64,000 nucleotides of DNA from JAHIQC01 sp964565645 (GCA_964565645.1 CAZMFQ010000009.1:1-64000); one strand, 5' to 3'; counted from the stretch's first letter, positions 9,452 to 19,381 are shown. Notes: generated by a model from the letters alone, not told the origin. Made by a program: numbers and translations.

Positions 9452-10411
9452 TCAGCGCCTGAAGCGCACCATCCCCGACGCGCACACGATGTGGACGTCG
9501 CCGACCTTCTCGATCTCGTCGAGGATGAGGTTCATCCCCAGGACGTCGCTTGAGATGTGACCCGCGATGACGAGGTTGAGCTTGAGTTCCTCGGCGTGCT
9601 TCTTGTGCTCCTCGGAGTAGTGCATGCCGACGAGCGTGCCCACCCCTGCGGCCGAGAGGCGATCGAGCGCCTCCTTGGGGCCCTCGGTGCCGCCGGTCAT
9701 GTCCACGACCATGCGCCCGGCGCGTGCCGAGCCGGTCCCCGCCACGACGGACGGACCGTAGCCCTTGCGCGCGCCGTCGGCGTACTCGGGGATCTCGCGC
9801 AGCGCCTTGACGATGTCGTCGAGCGTACGTGGGGTACGCTCGTCGAGGAACGACTGCACGAACGCGTTCACGCAGTTGTCGGCAGGCGTGTGGCATGACA
9901 TCGACGCGAAGCCGAGCAGCCGCGCCGCATCGATTGCGCGGTAATGGTTGACCGGGGATATCCGGCGCTGGATCTCACTCGCGCGCGGCGCGATGAGCTG
10001 GTCGGCGGCCGCGATCGAGACGCCCTGCGCGGCCCAGAGGTCCGCCTGCATGTACATGACCTCGTGCAGGTTGGCGTATCCCGGGCCCTCAGGGTGGTGC
10101 GCCAGGATCAGGTCGATCGGCTCGCCCTTCTCGCGCAGGCGGTCGGCGAGAAGGACCTCGGCCCCCTCCATGTCTATGCCGACGATCAGCCCGCGGATCT
10201 GCGCCTCGGGATCACCCGCGCAGATGCGCGTGTCCGAGTACGGATTGGTGAGCTTCTCAGTGTCGAAGAACTCCTTCTCGGCATCGTCGAGCTTGTCGTA
10301 GGCCTTCCGCGCGTCCTCCAAGACCCGCTCCACCTCGTCGTGCGGGCGGGCGTCGACGGCCATGCCGGTCTTGACGGCGATGCGGTAGATGTCTCCAAGA
10401 GCGATGCTCAT
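9452..10411 (-). CDS. NIF3/DUF34-like metal-binding protein
   Basis: The 319-aa product resembles the NIF3 (YbgI/DUF34) superfamily. It has conserved His motifs LILAHHPEG in the middle and VGMHYSEEH near the C-terminus, which would bind a dimetal centre. The biochemical function of this family is not settled; GTP cyclohydrolase-like and metal-insertion roles have been suggested. The ATG has GAAGGGAAC upstream. It follows the DNA glycosylase gene on the same strand with a 23-bp gap, so the two may be co-transcribed. Confidence 0.75.
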   Translation of the reverse strand: MSIALGDIYRIAVKTGMAVDARPHDEVERVLEDARKAYDKLDDAEKEFFDTEKLTNPYSDTRICAGDPEAQIRGLIVGIDMEGAEVLLADRLREKGEPIDLILAHHPEGPGYANLHEVMYMQADLWAAQGVSIAAADQLIAPRASEIQRRISPVNHYRAIDAARLLGFASMSCHTPADNCVNAFVQSFLDERTPRTLDDIVKALREIPEYADGARKGYGPSVVAGTGSARAGRMVVDMTGGTEGPKEALDRLSAAGVGTLVGMHYSEEHKKHAEELKLNLVIAGHISSDVLGMNLILDEIEKVGDVHIVCASGMVRFRR

Positions 10412-10434
10412 CGGTGTTCCCTTCGTCTGTGTTC

Positions 10435-11094
10435 TCAGCGCTTGTCCCGTGGCGGCCCGGTACGGCCCTTGGACACCCACGGGTCACCTAACGGATAGTA
10501 GCGCAACTGGGCCTCCCACCCGCGGGACAGGCCCACGCGTCCCGAACTCGCCAGCGTGGCCGACACGTCCCGGCCACGGAACACCGCAAGCGGCCCCTCA
10601 CCGAGAGGGGTCGCATCGTCCGCAAGATCGAGCCCGAGGGCGGCCGCGAGTTTGCCGGGGCCGTCGGCGAGCTCCGAGATGCTTCTCCCCCTGCGCCGCG
10701 AGGTCATCGCATCGATGCCGAGGAGCGGCTCGAGCGCGCGTACCAGGACCGCACCGGCCGTGCCGTCAGGTTCGGTGACGAGGTTGAGCATGTGGTGGTT
10801 GCCGTACGTGAAGTAGACATACGCGTGCGCCGGAGGCCCGAACATCGTGGCGTTGCGCTTGGTGACCCCCCGTGTCGCCGCATGACTGCCCACATCGTCG
10901 GCTCCGAGATACGCCTCGGTCTCCACGATCCGTCCACCGGTCAGCACCTCGCCCTTCGTGCTCACCAGAAGACATCCGACGAGCTCACGCGCCACGAGCG
11001 CCGTTTGCCGTTCAAAGAACGCCGGTGCCAGCTCCTCGCCTGCCCATGAGGGCCATGGCTCCGGGCTGCCCGGCAGGCGATCGGGTCTGTGCAT
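10435..11094 (-). CDS. mpg: 3-methyladenine DNA glycosylase (AAG/MPG family)
   Basis: The 219-aa protein excises alkylated purines in base excision repair. Family features are FFERQTALVARELVGCLL, the catalytic-region GRIVETEAYLG, SHAATRGVTKRN, YVYFTYGNHHMLN and LADGPGKLA. The length fits the family. The ATG has GGAGGC about eight bases upstream. In Mycobacterium mpg lies just before tyrS, so its position here supports an actinobacterial gene order. Confidence 0.93.
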   Translation of the reverse strand: MHRPDRLPGSPEPWPSWAGEELAPAFFERQTALVARELVGCLLVSTKGEVLTGGRIVETEAYLGADDVGSHAATRGVTKRNATMFGPPAHAYVYFTYGNHHMLNLVTEPDGTAGAVLVRALEPLLGIDAMTSRRRGRSISELADGPGKLAAALGLDLADDATPLGEGPLAVFRGRDVSATLASSGRVGLSRGWEAQLRYYPLGDPWVSKGRTGPPRDKR

Positions 11095-11220
11095 GCGGCG
11101 GCGCCTCCATGACGTTGAACGCTTCGCGGTTGGACCTTCGCGGGCCTGGGGAGATTCTTCCCGAGTGCCGCGCCCGCCACAACTCCTGCTTACCGAGTCC
11201 GTCTCGCAAGGGAGACCGCC

Positions 11221-11859
11221 GTGACCGCATTGGCCATCCTGTGCCTACTGCTCTCAGCCGCCACCTGCTACGCCATAGGATACGCGGTGATCGCGCCGAC
11301 CGACGCGTTCTTGCGGCGCAAGTCGGGCGTCTGGATGCTCATCGTACTCGGGCTCTCGTTCATACCCCTGCCCCCGCAGTTGCTCGCGCTCGACTCCGCA
11401 GTCAGCTCTCTCGGCACACTCGGTGACGGGATCGCCGGTTCACTGGCATGGCCTTCGGGCCTCTCCCGGAGCGCGTACGTCTGGACATGGGCCGCGAGTT
11501 CGCTGCTCGCACTGCTCGCGGGGATGAGGATCTGGAAGGCCGGGCGGCCCGGATGGCGCGCTTCCGCGCACGCCACGGCCTACGACACCTCCCAGGCAGG
11601 ACGTGCGCGCGCACTGATCGTGATGGCCGACTCGCTGCGGGAGGCGCTTGAGATACTCGCGCGGATGAACATCGACGCGAAGACCGCCGGTGGAATGGCC
11701 GAGGAACTGCGCGCCGCAGGCAGGCGCTTCGCGGCGGAGGTACCGGACTCGCCGTCCGAGGCCTATCGCATGACGAGCGCCATCGTGGGGCCGTCGACAG
11801 CGTCCGTGATCACGCGATACCTGCTCGAGGGCGCCGGACACGCCGTGCGCGAGGGCTGA
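11221..11859 (+). CDS. hypothetical membrane protein
   Basis: This 212-aa protein is not recognised. Three hydrophobic segments are visible at about residues 2-25, 37-60 and 87-105. They are followed by a soluble, Ala/Arg/Glu-rich helical C-terminal half with DSLREALEILARMNID. The start is GTG with AAGGGAGAC upstream. It stands alone, divergent from mpg and convergent with argH, with 33 bp between stops. Confidence 0.6.
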   Translation: MTALAILCLLLSAATCYAIGYAVIAPTDAFLRRKSGVWMLIVLGLSFIPLPPQLLALDSAVSSLGTLGDGIAGSLAWPSGLSRSAYVWTWAASSLLALLAGMRIWKAGRPGWRASAHATAYDTSQAGRARALIVMADSLREALEILARMNIDAKTAGGMAEELRAAGRRFAAEVPDSPSEAYRMTSAIVGPSTASVITRYLLEGAGHAVREG

Positions 11860-11892
11860 GCGCGGGCGCTCGCAGCGACCCGGACGCCCGCG

Positions 11893-13308
11893 TCAGTCGC
11901 GCAGTGCCTCCACCCATGCCGTGTCCGCCGCGAGCGCGTCGTCGGCGCGCGCGATCTGTGCGCGGACCGGCTCGTCGCCGGTGCCGCCCTCGCTCGTGCG
12001 GCGCGCCACGATCCCCTGTATGCCGACGGTATCGACCGCGTCCGCGCCGAACGCCGGATCGACGGCGGCGAACTCCTCGGCGGTCAGGTCCTGGAGCGTG
12101 CGGCCGGTCTTCTCGCACTCGAGCACGAGCCGACCGACGACCTCATGCGCGTCGCGGAACGGCATACCGGTGTTGACGAGGTAGTCCGCGAGGTCCGTGG
12201 CCGCCATGAACCCGCCACGCGCACCCGAGAGCATGCGTCCGGTGTTGAACCGGAGGGTCGAGATCATGCCGTCGCAGACAGCGAGCGCATCGAGCGTCGT
12301 GTCGATCGCGTCGAACACGCCCTCCTTGTCCTCCTGCATGTCCTTGTTGTACGCGAGCGGAAGGCCCTTGAGGACCGTGAGCAAGCCGACGAGGTCGCCG
12401 ACGACGCGTCCGGTCTTGCCGCGCGTGAGCTCCGCGAAGTCCGGGTTCTTCTTCTGCGGCATGATGCTCGAGCCGGTCGAGTAGGTGTCGTCCATGGTCA
12501 CGAACCCGAACTCCTCGGTGGACCACAGGATGAGCTCCTCGCACAGCCTCGAGAGATGCACCATCGTGACCGCACACGCATAGCCGAGGTCGAGCAGGAA
12601 GTCGCGATCGCTCACGCTGTCCATCGAGTTGGCGCTGACCTGGGCGAACCCGAGACGGTCAGCGACGTACTCCCGGTCGATCGGAAACGTGGTACCGGCG
12701 AGCGCCGCGCTGCCCAGCGGCAGGACGTCGGCCGCTTCGTAGGCGTGGCGGAACCGTACCGCATCACGTGCGAGCATCCACTGGTAGGCCATGAGATGGT
12801 GGCTCAGCAGCACGGGCTGGGCCTTCTGCAGGTGCGTGTAGCCCGGCATCACGTGGCCGAGGTTCTCCCGCGCGAGCCGTATGAGCGTGCCCCGCATCTC
12901 GAGCGCGGCGCGATACAGAGCGATCGAGCGCGACTTCGCATACAGCCGCGCGTCGAGCGCGACCTGGTCGTTGCGACTGCGTGCCGTGTGGAGCCGCGCG
13001 CCCGCCGTCCCGATGCGCTCGGTTAGCGTGCGCTCGATCGCCATGTGGATGTCCTCGTCGGCGATGCGGAACTCGAAACGTCCGTCACGGATCTCGCGGA
13101 ATATCTCCGAGAGTCCTGCCTCGATCGCGTCCGCGTCCTCCGTCGCTATGATGCCCTGGCGCGCCAACATGCGGGCGTGTGCGATCGAGCCCTTGATGTC
13201 CTCGGCCCACATCCGCTTGTCGACGGGAAGCGACGCGCCGTACGCATCGAGGAACGCGCTCGGGGAGCCTTCGAACCGCCCGCCCCAGGGCTTCTTGGCC
13301 TCGGCCAT
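11893..13308 (-). CDS. argH: argininosuccinate lyase
   Basis: The last step of arginine synthesis: argininosuccinate to arginine plus fumarate. The 471-aa protein has the fumarase/aspartase-superfamily signature GSSIMPQKKNP, plus TARSRNDQ and GYTHLQKAQP. The upstream open frame overlaps argG, so the start is set at MAEAKKPWGG. That ATG lies four bases after the argG stop, with GGAGAGG inside the end of argG. It is the terminal gene of the arg operon. Confidence 0.97.
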   Translation of the reverse strand: MAEAKKPWGGRFEGSPSAFLDAYGASLPVDKRMWAEDIKGSIAHARMLARQGIIATEDADAIEAGLSEIFREIRDGRFEFRIADEDIHMAIERTLTERIGTAGARLHTARSRNDQVALDARLYAKSRSIALYRAALEMRGTLIRLARENLGHVMPGYTHLQKAQPVLLSHHLMAYQWMLARDAVRFRHAYEAADVLPLGSAALAGTTFPIDREYVADRLGFAQVSANSMDSVSDRDFLLDLGYACAVTMVHLSRLCEELILWSTEEFGFVTMDDTYSTGSSIMPQKKNPDFAELTRGKTGRVVGDLVGLLTVLKGLPLAYNKDMQEDKEGVFDAIDTTLDALAVCDGMISTLRFNTGRMLSGARGGFMAATDLADYLVNTGMPFRDAHEVVGRLVLECEKTGRTLQDLTAEEFAAVDPAFGADAVDTVGIQGIVARRTSEGGTGDEPVRAQIARADDALAADTAWVEALRD

Positions 13309-13312
13309 CGTC

Positions 13313-14539
13313 CTAGACCTCTCCGTCCTTGCCGACCTTGCGGCGCTGACGCGCCCAGACCTTCGTGGGCAGTCCGTGCAGGTCGATGAAGCCCTTGGCG
13401 GCCTTGTGATCGAAGCTGTCGGCCTCGTCATAGGTCGCGAGATTGTAGTCGTAGAGCGAGTACGGGCTGCGGCGGCCGACCGGCACGCACGAGCCCTTGT
13501 AGAAGCGCAGGCGCACGTCGCCGGTCACGAGCTGCTGGGTGGTCTCGATGAAGCCGTCGAGGGCCTCCTTGAGCGGCGAGAACCACATGCCGTTGTAGAC
13601 GAGCTCGGACCACTTCTGCTCGACGCCGAGCTTGTAGTGGAGCACATCGCGCTCGAGGCACAGGTCCTCGAGGGCCTTGTGCGCGGTGATGAGCGTAAGG
13701 GCACCGGGGACCTCGTAGATCTCGCGGCTCTTCACGCCGATGAGGCGGTTCTCGATCATGTCGATGCGGCCGAAGCCGTGCTTGCCCGCGAGCTCGTTCA
13801 TGGCGTTGATGATCTCGTGGAACGAGCACAGCTCGCCGTTGAGCGCTACAGGGACGCCCTGCTCGAAGCTGATCTCGGCATACTCAGGCTCGTCGCAGGT
13901 GTTGCCGCGGGAATCAGCGGTCAGCGTGTAGATGTCCGCGGGCGGCTCGACCCAGGGGTCCTCGAGCACTCCGCACTCGATGGCGCGGCCCCAAAGGTTG
14001 TCGTCGATCGAGTAGGGGCTGGCCTTGGTGGTCGGCACCGGGATGCCCCGCGCCTCGGCCCACTCCATCTCCTGCTCGCGCGTCTTGAGCTCCCACTCGC
14101 GCACGGGCGCAACGATCTCCAGATCCGGGTCGAGACAGGCGATACCGACCTCGAAGCGCACCTGATCGTTGCCTTTGCCGGTGCAGCCGTGGCCGATGTA
14201 CTTGGCCTGATGACGGTGCGCCTCCTCGACAAGATGCTTGACGATGATCGGGCGCGACATCGCGCTGACCAGCGGGTACTTGTTCTCGTAGAGCGCGTTC
14301 GCCTTGAGCGCCTTGGAGATGTACTCCTCGACGTACTCCTCGCGGACGTCCTTGACGATGGACTCGATCGCGCCGATCCCGAGGGCCTTGGTGCGCACGA
14401 ACTCGAGGTCCTGGCGCTCCTGACCCACGTCGATCGCGAGCGCGATGACGTCCATGTCGTGATTCTCCTGGATCCACTTGATCGCGACCGAGGTGTCCAG
14501 CCCACCCGAGTACGCCAGAACGCATTTCTCCCGTGCCAT
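13313..14539 (-). CDS. argG: argininosuccinate synthase
   Basis: Joins citrulline and aspartate with ATP. The 408-aa protein starts MAREKCVLAYSGGLDTS, containing the PP-loop SGGLDTS, and has GCTGKGNDQVRF and SPYSIDDNLWGR. Length and start fit the family; GGAAAGGGA precedes the ATG. It sits between argR and argH. Confidence 0.97.
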   Translation of the reverse strand: MAREKCVLAYSGGLDTSVAIKWIQENHDMDVIALAIDVGQERQDLEFVRTKALGIGAIESIVKDVREEYVEEYISKALKANALYENKYPLVSAMSRPIIVKHLVEEAHRHQAKYIGHGCTGKGNDQVRFEVGIACLDPDLEIVAPVREWELKTREQEMEWAEARGIPVPTTKASPYSIDDNLWGRAIECGVLEDPWVEPPADIYTLTADSRGNTCDEPEYAEISFEQGVPVALNGELCSFHEIINAMNELAGKHGFGRIDMIENRLIGVKSREIYEVPGALTLITAHKALEDLCLERDVLHYKLGVEQKWSELVYNGMWFSPLKEALDGFIETTQQLVTGDVRLRFYKGSCVPVGRRSPYSLYDYNLATYDEADSFDHKAAKGFIDLHGLPTKVWARQRRKVGKDGEV

Positions 14540-14581
14540 GTGTGCGTGTCCCTTTCCTGCCGAGGAGCCGCGCGCGAACGC

Positions 14582-15010
14582 CTAACGGCCCCTGAACTTC
14601 TCGATCTGGTCCTGTATATGCTGCGCGCTCGGCTCGTCCGCCGTGATCACGAGCACCGTATCGTCACCGGCGATGCTGCCAAGGATTCCTTCGTAGTCCG
14701 CCGCGTCGAGGGCCGCCGCCACACCGGGAGCGGTGCCCGGCGACGCCTTCACGAGGAGCATGTTGTTGATGTGCACCACGCTCAGCACGAGTTCGCTGAT
14801 CATGCGCTGCAGGTGAAGATCCTCGGCGAGGACGTATACACCTTCCGGCAACTTCTTGAGGCCCATCTCCGTGATGTCACGGCTGACCGTCGCCTGCGTG
14901 CAGACATAGCCATCAGCCTCAAGCTGCTCCACCAGATCGCGTTGCGTGCGGATGCGCTTTGCACGAACGATCCTGCGGATCTCGTCCTGACGCGCTCGTC
15001 GCTTTCTCAT
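14582..15010 (-). CDS. argR: arginine repressor
   Basis: Arginine-sensing transcriptional repressor of about 142 aa. It has an N-terminal winged helix (KRRARQDEIRRIV, TQATVSRDITEMGLKKL) and a C-terminal arginine-binding, oligomerising domain (GTAPGVAAALD, LGSIAGDDTVLVI). I chose the ATG at MRKRRARQ with GAGGGA before it. A GTG ten codons upstream with its own GGAG is an alternative. It is embedded in the operon it should control, as in Mycobacterium and Streptomyces, and a candidate operator lies in front of argC. Confidence 0.93.
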   Translation of the reverse strand: MRKRRARQDEIRRIVRAKRIRTQRDLVEQLEADGYVCTQATVSRDITEMGLKKLPEGVYVLAEDLHLQRMISELVLSVVHINNMLLVKASPGTAPGVAAALDAADYEGILGSIAGDDTVLVITADEPSAQHIQDQIEKFRGR

Positions 15011-15052
15011 GCTTCCCTCGCCGTTGTCGCGGACCGCCACCTGTGCTCCGTC

Positions 15053-15988
15053 CTAGCCCATCACCAGCGACAGCAGCGCCTTCTGCGCGTGCAGGCGGTT
15101 CTCGGCCTCGTCATAGATGATCGAACAGGGCGCATCCATCACCGCGTCGGTGACCTCTTCGCCCCGGTGTGCGGGCAGACAGTGCATGAACGCGGCGTCG
15201 GGCGCCGCCGTGGCCATCAGGTGCTCGTCCACCGTGTAGTCCGCGAACGCGACCGCACGCTCGTCATGCTCCTGTTCCTGGCCCATCGAGGCCCAGGTGT
15301 CCGTCGCGACGATATGCGCTCCGGCCACGGCGTCCTTCGGGTCACACATCACATGCAACTGCGCGCCCGTCTCCTCGGCGATCATACGGGCCTGGGCGAC
15401 GACCTCGGCTGAAGGCTCGAAGCCGGCCGGCGAAGCGACGTTGACATGCATACCGGACAAGGCGCCGGCCAGCAGGTAGGTGTTGGCCATGTTGTTGCCG
15501 TCGCCCACGTACGCGAACGTGCGACCCGCCAGCTCACCGAAGCGCTCCTTGATGGTGAGCAGGTCGGCGAGCCCCTGACAGGGATGATGGTCGTCGGTGA
15601 GCATGTTGATGACAGGCACTGACGCGTGCTCCGCGATCTCCTCGACCATGGACTGCGCGAACGTCCTGATGCAGATGCAGTCGACGTAGCGCTCAAGGAC
15701 CTTCACGGAGTCCATCACGGTCTCACCACGGGAGAACACCGTGTCGTTGCCGCCGAGCACCACGGGGTGTGCGCCGAGACGATGCACGCCGACCTCGAAG
15801 CTCACCCGCGTGCGCATCGACGGCTTCATGAAGATGAGCGCGACCGCCTTGCCCTCGAGCGGGCGCGGCCGGTGGCCCTGCGACCAAGCGAGCTTCTGCG
15901 CCACGGCGACATCGAGGAGGTAAGCGAGGTCCAATGGCGTCAGGTTCGCGAGCGTGAGCAGGTCCCTGCCCTTGAGCGGATTGTCCAT
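15053..15988 (-). CDS. argF: ornithine carbamoyltransferase
   Basis: Forms citrulline from ornithine and carbamoyl phosphate. The 311-aa product carries the phosphate-binding loop KPSMRTR (the SxRTR form of STRTR) and the ornithine-side HCLPAHRG. The ATG (MDNPLKGRDLL) is preceded by GAAGGAGGGG. Its first base is also the last base of the argD TGA stop, so translation is probably coupled. Confidence 0.96.
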   Translation of the reverse strand: MDNPLKGRDLLTLANLTPLDLAYLLDVAVAQKLAWSQGHRPRPLEGKAVALIFMKPSMRTRVSFEVGVHRLGAHPVVLGGNDTVFSRGETVMDSVKVLERYVDCICIRTFAQSMVEEIAEHASVPVINMLTDDHHPCQGLADLLTIKERFGELAGRTFAYVGDGNNMANTYLLAGALSGMHVNVASPAGFEPSAEVVAQARMIAEETGAQLHVMCDPKDAVAGAHIVATDTWASMGQEQEHDERAVAFADYTVDEHLMATAAPDAAFMHCLPAHRGEEVTDAVMDAPCSIIYDEAENRLHAQKALLSLVMG

Positions 15989-17196
15989 CACGACCCCTCC
16001 TTCGCAAGAATCGCATGCAGATGTCCGCAAAGTGTATCAATCTCCGCCGTTGTGCACACGAGTGGAGGCAGAAACCTTATCGTATGCGTTCCGATGTTGT
16101 TCAGGACCACGCCGCGGTCGAGCGCCTCGGCGGCCAGTTCCGCGGCCTGAGGCTCCACCAGATCGATAGCGAGCATGAGTCCTGCACCCCGGATCTCAGC
16201 GATCGCGCCCGTCTGCTCCGCAAGCTCCTCGAGCCTTCCGCGCAGGTAGGCCCCGACCTCGATGGCGTTGGCGCCCAGGTCCTCCTCGGCAAGCGCCTTG
16301 AGCGTCGCCCGGGCCGCGGCACAGACCGCGGGACCGCCGGCGAACGTCGATCCGTGGTCGCCGGGCTCAAACGACCCGGCGACAGCGTCGGTCGCGAGGA
16401 TCGCGCCGACCGGCAGCCCGTTGGCGAGCGCCTTGGCCAGCGTCATGATGTCGGGCTTCACGCCAAGGCCCTGGTGGGCGAACGGATATCCGGTCCGGTA
16501 CAGCCCGCACTGGACCTCGTCGAAGATGAGCAGCACGCCTCGCTCGTCACAGAGCGCCCGAACCGCGGCGAGGTACTCGGGTGTGCAGGGATGGACGCCG
16601 CCCTCCCCCTGCACCGGCTCGAGCATGACCGCACACACCGTCTCGTCCACCGCCGCGTCGAGCGCGGCGATGTCGTTGAGCGCGACGTGGGTGAAGCCCG
16701 CCGGCAGGGGCTTGAACGCCTCCTGCTTGCTCGGCTGCCCGGTCGCGGCGAGCGCGGCGAGTGTCCGTCCGTGGAAGCCGTGCCACGCGGTCACGATGGT
16801 GCGAGCGTGCGGCTCCTTGTGCTCGCTCGCCCACTTGCGCGCGAGCTTGACCGCGCCCTCGGTGGCCTCGGTCCCGCTGTTGCACAGAAAGACCTTCGCA
16901 CCGCCGCCGAACAGGTCGACCAGGTCCTCGGCCAGCTCGGCGCGGTGTTCGACCTGGAAGAGGTTCGTGACGTGTGTGAGCTTCGTCATCTGCTCGCAGG
17001 CGGCGCTCACCGGGGCGGGATGGCTGTGCCCGAGGTTGATGACGCCGATCCCCGAGACGAAGTCGAGGTACTCGGTGCCGTCATCGTCGTAGAGGCGCAT
17101 GCCCTCGCCTTTGACGAACATGACCGGCTTGCGCGCGTAGGTGTGCATGTGGAACCGCTCGTCGAGTGCCTTGGTGTGCTCGTACAGGGCGCCCAT
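15988..17196 (-). CDS. argD: acetylornithine aminotransferase
   Basis: A PLP-dependent class III aminotransferase of 402 aa that converts N-acetylglutamate semialdehyde to acetylornithine. It shows FDEVQCGLYRTG, and the PLP lysine lies in TLAKALANGLPVGA. The ATG directly abuts the argB TAG (zero spacing), and GAGGAGG overlaps the end of argB. Confidence 0.96.
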   Translation of the reverse strand: MGALYEHTKALDERFHMHTYARKPVMFVKGEGMRLYDDDGTEYLDFVSGIGVINLGHSHPAPVSAACEQMTKLTHVTNLFQVEHRAELAEDLVDLFGGGAKVFLCNSGTEATEGAVKLARKWASEHKEPHARTIVTAWHGFHGRTLAALAATGQPSKQEAFKPLPAGFTHVALNDIAALDAAVDETVCAVMLEPVQGEGGVHPCTPEYLAAVRALCDERGVLLIFDEVQCGLYRTGYPFAHQGLGVKPDIMTLAKALANGLPVGAILATDAVAGSFEPGDHGSTFAGGPAVCAAARATLKALAEEDLGANAIEVGAYLRGRLEELAEQTGAIAEIRGAGLMLAIDLVEPQAAELAAEALDRGVVLNNIGTHTIRFLPPLVCTTAEIDTLCGHLHAILAKEGS

Positions 17197-18078
17197 CTAG
17201 AGCACCTCCTCGGCAAGCCACGGCTCTTCGGTCGGGGCGATCATGGTGCCGACTCCTTCAGAGGTGTAGACCTCGAGCAGGAGCGCATGCGGCACGGTGC
17301 CGTTGAGGATGTGCGCCCGCTTCACGCCGCCGCGAACGGCGTGCACGCACGCGGCGACCTTGGGGACCATCCCGCCCTCGAGCGCGTCGTTGACGATGAG
17401 CTCCTCGGCCTGCTCGAGCGAGAGTGCGCTGATGAGCGAGGACTTGTCCGCGAAGTCGGCGTACAGACCGTCCACGTCGGTGAGGAAGATGACCTTGTCC
17501 GCGTCGAGGGCCGCAGCGAGCTCGCCGGCCACGAGATCGGCGTTGATGTTGTAGGACCCCCCGTCCTCACCGGCCGCGACCGTCGCGATGACGGGGATGA
17601 AGCCGTCCTCGACGAGGTTGTGCACCACCGTGGTGTCGATCGCGGTGACATCGCCCACCCGGCCGAGCCGCTCAGAACGCTGCTTCGCGACGATGAGGTT
17701 CGCGTCGTCGCCGGCGATCCCGACGGCGAGCCGGCCGTGGGAGTTGATGTCGGCCACGAGCTCCTTGTTGACCTTGCCCACGAGCACCATCTTGACCACT
17801 TCCATGGCCTCGTCGGTGGTGACCCGCAGGCCGTCATAGAACTCGACGGGCAGCCCGAGTCGCTCCATGTACCCGGTGATCTCCGGGCCGCCGCCGTGCA
17901 CGATCACGGGGTTGATGCCCACGAGCTTCATGAGCACGATGTCGCTCGCGACGTGCTCCCGGAGTACGGGGTCGGTCATGGCGGCGCCGCCGTACTTGAT
18001 GACGACGGTCCGGCCGTAGGTCCGCTTTATCCAGGGCAACGCCTCGGTGAGTGTCTCGGCTTTGCTGAGCAGGTCCAT
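17197..18078 (-). CDS. argB: acetylglutamate kinase
   Basis: Phosphorylates N-acetylglutamate. The 293-aa amino-acid-kinase fold protein has VVIKYGGAAM, PVIVHGGGPEI, GLRVTTDEAMEVV, NINADLVAGELA and FLTDVDGLY. The ATG has AAAGGA upstream; a TTG one codon before is less likely. A 75-bp gap separates it from argJ, with no clear promoter or terminator in it. The C-terminus matches the arginine-inhibited type in broad outline, but I cannot judge feedback sensitivity. Confidence 0.96.
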   Translation of the reverse strand: MDLLSKAETLTEALPWIKRTYGRTVVIKYGGAAMTDPVLREHVASDIVLMKLVGINPVIVHGGGPEITGYMERLGLPVEFYDGLRVTTDEAMEVVKMVLVGKVNKELVADINSHGRLAVGIAGDDANLIVAKQRSERLGRVGDVTAIDTTVVHNLVEDGFIPVIATVAAGEDGGSYNINADLVAGELAAALDADKVIFLTDVDGLYADFADKSSLISALSLEQAEELIVNDALEGGMVPKVAACVHAVRGGVKRAHILNGTVPHALLLEVYTSEGVGTMIAPTEEPWLAEEVL

Positions 18079-18153
18079 CAAGGTGGTCCTTTCGGTGAGC
18101 GGCGTACGCCGCGAGGGGTCCGGGTCGGGTGGGGTCGGACGGTCGGTGCCGCC

Positions 18154-19371
18154 CTAGGTTCGGTACTCCCCGTTGATGCGCACGTACTCATAGGACAGGT
18201 CGCAGGTCCACACGGTCGACTCAGACTCGCCCAGGTGCAGGTCGGCGATGACCTCGATCTCATTGCAGGCGAGCGCCTCGGCGGCGAGCGCCTCATCGAA
18301 GGGCACCGCCATGCCGTCGCGACACGTAGTGATGCCCGCGAACACGACCTCGAGCCTGTCGGCGTCGACTGTCGCGCTCGACTTGCCGACCGCCATTGCG
18401 ACCCTGCCCCAGTTCGCGTCCCCGCCGAAGATCGCCGTCTTGAACAGCGGCGAGTTGGCGATCGACATCGCCGCCTCGCGGGCATCCGCCTCGGTGGCAG
18501 CGCCGCGTACCGTCACGGTGATGAACTTGGTGGCGCCCTCCCCGTCCCGCACGATCATCCGCGCGAGCTCGCCGCACACGAACGTGATGGCGTCGGCAAG
18601 ACCGACGAAAGCCGGGTCGCCCACGTCGATCGCGGGGCCACCTTCGGCCCCGCTCGCCATGAGCAGCACCATGTCGTTGGTCGACGTGTCGCCGTCGACC
18701 GTGATCCGGTTGAAGGTCTCATCCGCCGAGGAGCGCAGCAGCGCGTCACACGCGGCAGTGGTCAAAGGAGCGTCAGTGGTCACGAAGCCGAGCATGGTGG
18801 CCATGTTCGGCATGATCATCCCCGAGCCCTTGGCCATCCCGCCGATGGTGAACTGCCGCCCGTCCACGGTGACCCCGATGGCAAGCTGCTTGACGAACGT
18901 GTCGGTCGTCATGATGGCCTCGGCGGCCGCATCCCCGCTCGCGTTGTCGAGCGATGCGGCCGCATCCGCGATACCGGCCGTCACGACCGGCATCGGCATC
19001 GGAACGCCGATGACGCCTGTCGAGGAGACCACGACCCGTCCCGCGTCGCAGCCAAGCTCCTCGGCGAGCGTCGACGCCATGGTATGCGCGTCAGCGAGGC
19101 CCTGGGCGCCGGTGCACGCGTTCGCATTGCCCGCGTTGACGACCACCGCCCGGATGGCGCCGCCAGCGATGGCGGCCTTGGAGACGATGACGGGGGCCGC
19201 GGCCATGGAGCTCTGGGTGAACACGGCAGCCGCCGGCACGGCCCGGTCGCACGCGATGACACACACGTCGCGCTTGCCGGACTTCTTGATGCCAGCGGAG
19301 ACTCCAGCGGCCATGAAGCCCGCGGGAGCGACGATGCCGCCTTCGACCGATGAGTATGCGATGTCGCTCAT
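18154..19371 (-). CDS. argJ: bifunctional glutamate N-acetyltransferase/ornithine acetyltransferase
   Basis: Recycles the acetyl group from acetylornithine to glutamate, which makes the pathway cyclic. The 405-aa precursor contains the self-cleavage region GMIMPNMATMLGF, where the nucleophilic Thr starts the beta chain, and VVVNAGNANACTG near the N-terminus. GAGGGG precedes the ATG, which lies 10 bp after the argC stop. No argA is seen, as expected when argJ is present. Confidence 0.96.
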   Translation of the reverse strand: MSDIAYSSVEGGIVAPAGFMAAGVSAGIKKSGKRDVCVIACDRAVPAAAVFTQSSMAAAPVIVSKAAIAGGAIRAVVVNAGNANACTGAQGLADAHTMASTLAEELGCDAGRVVVSSTGVIGVPMPMPVVTAGIADAAASLDNASGDAAAEAIMTTDTFVKQLAIGVTVDGRQFTIGGMAKGSGMIMPNMATMLGFVTTDAPLTTAACDALLRSSADETFNRITVDGDTSTNDMVLLMASGAEGGPAIDVGDPAFVGLADAITFVCGELARMIVRDGEGATKFITVTVRGAATEADAREAAMSIANSPLFKTAIFGGDANWGRVAMAVGKSSATVDADRLEVVFAGITTCRDGMAVPFDEALAAEALACNEIEVIADLHLGESESTVWTCDLSYEYVRINGEYRT

Positions 19372-19381
19372 GTGTGCCCCT

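Noticed and set aside
12881..15412. Very long plus-strand open frame across the arginine genes
   Set aside because: It is an antisense shadow caused by high G+C; argH, argG, argR and argF on the other strand have full family motifs.
16015..19353. Long plus-strand open frame of over 1,000 codons
   Set aside because: Antisense shadow of argD, argB and argJ, with His/Arg/Asp-rich composition and no recognisable domain.
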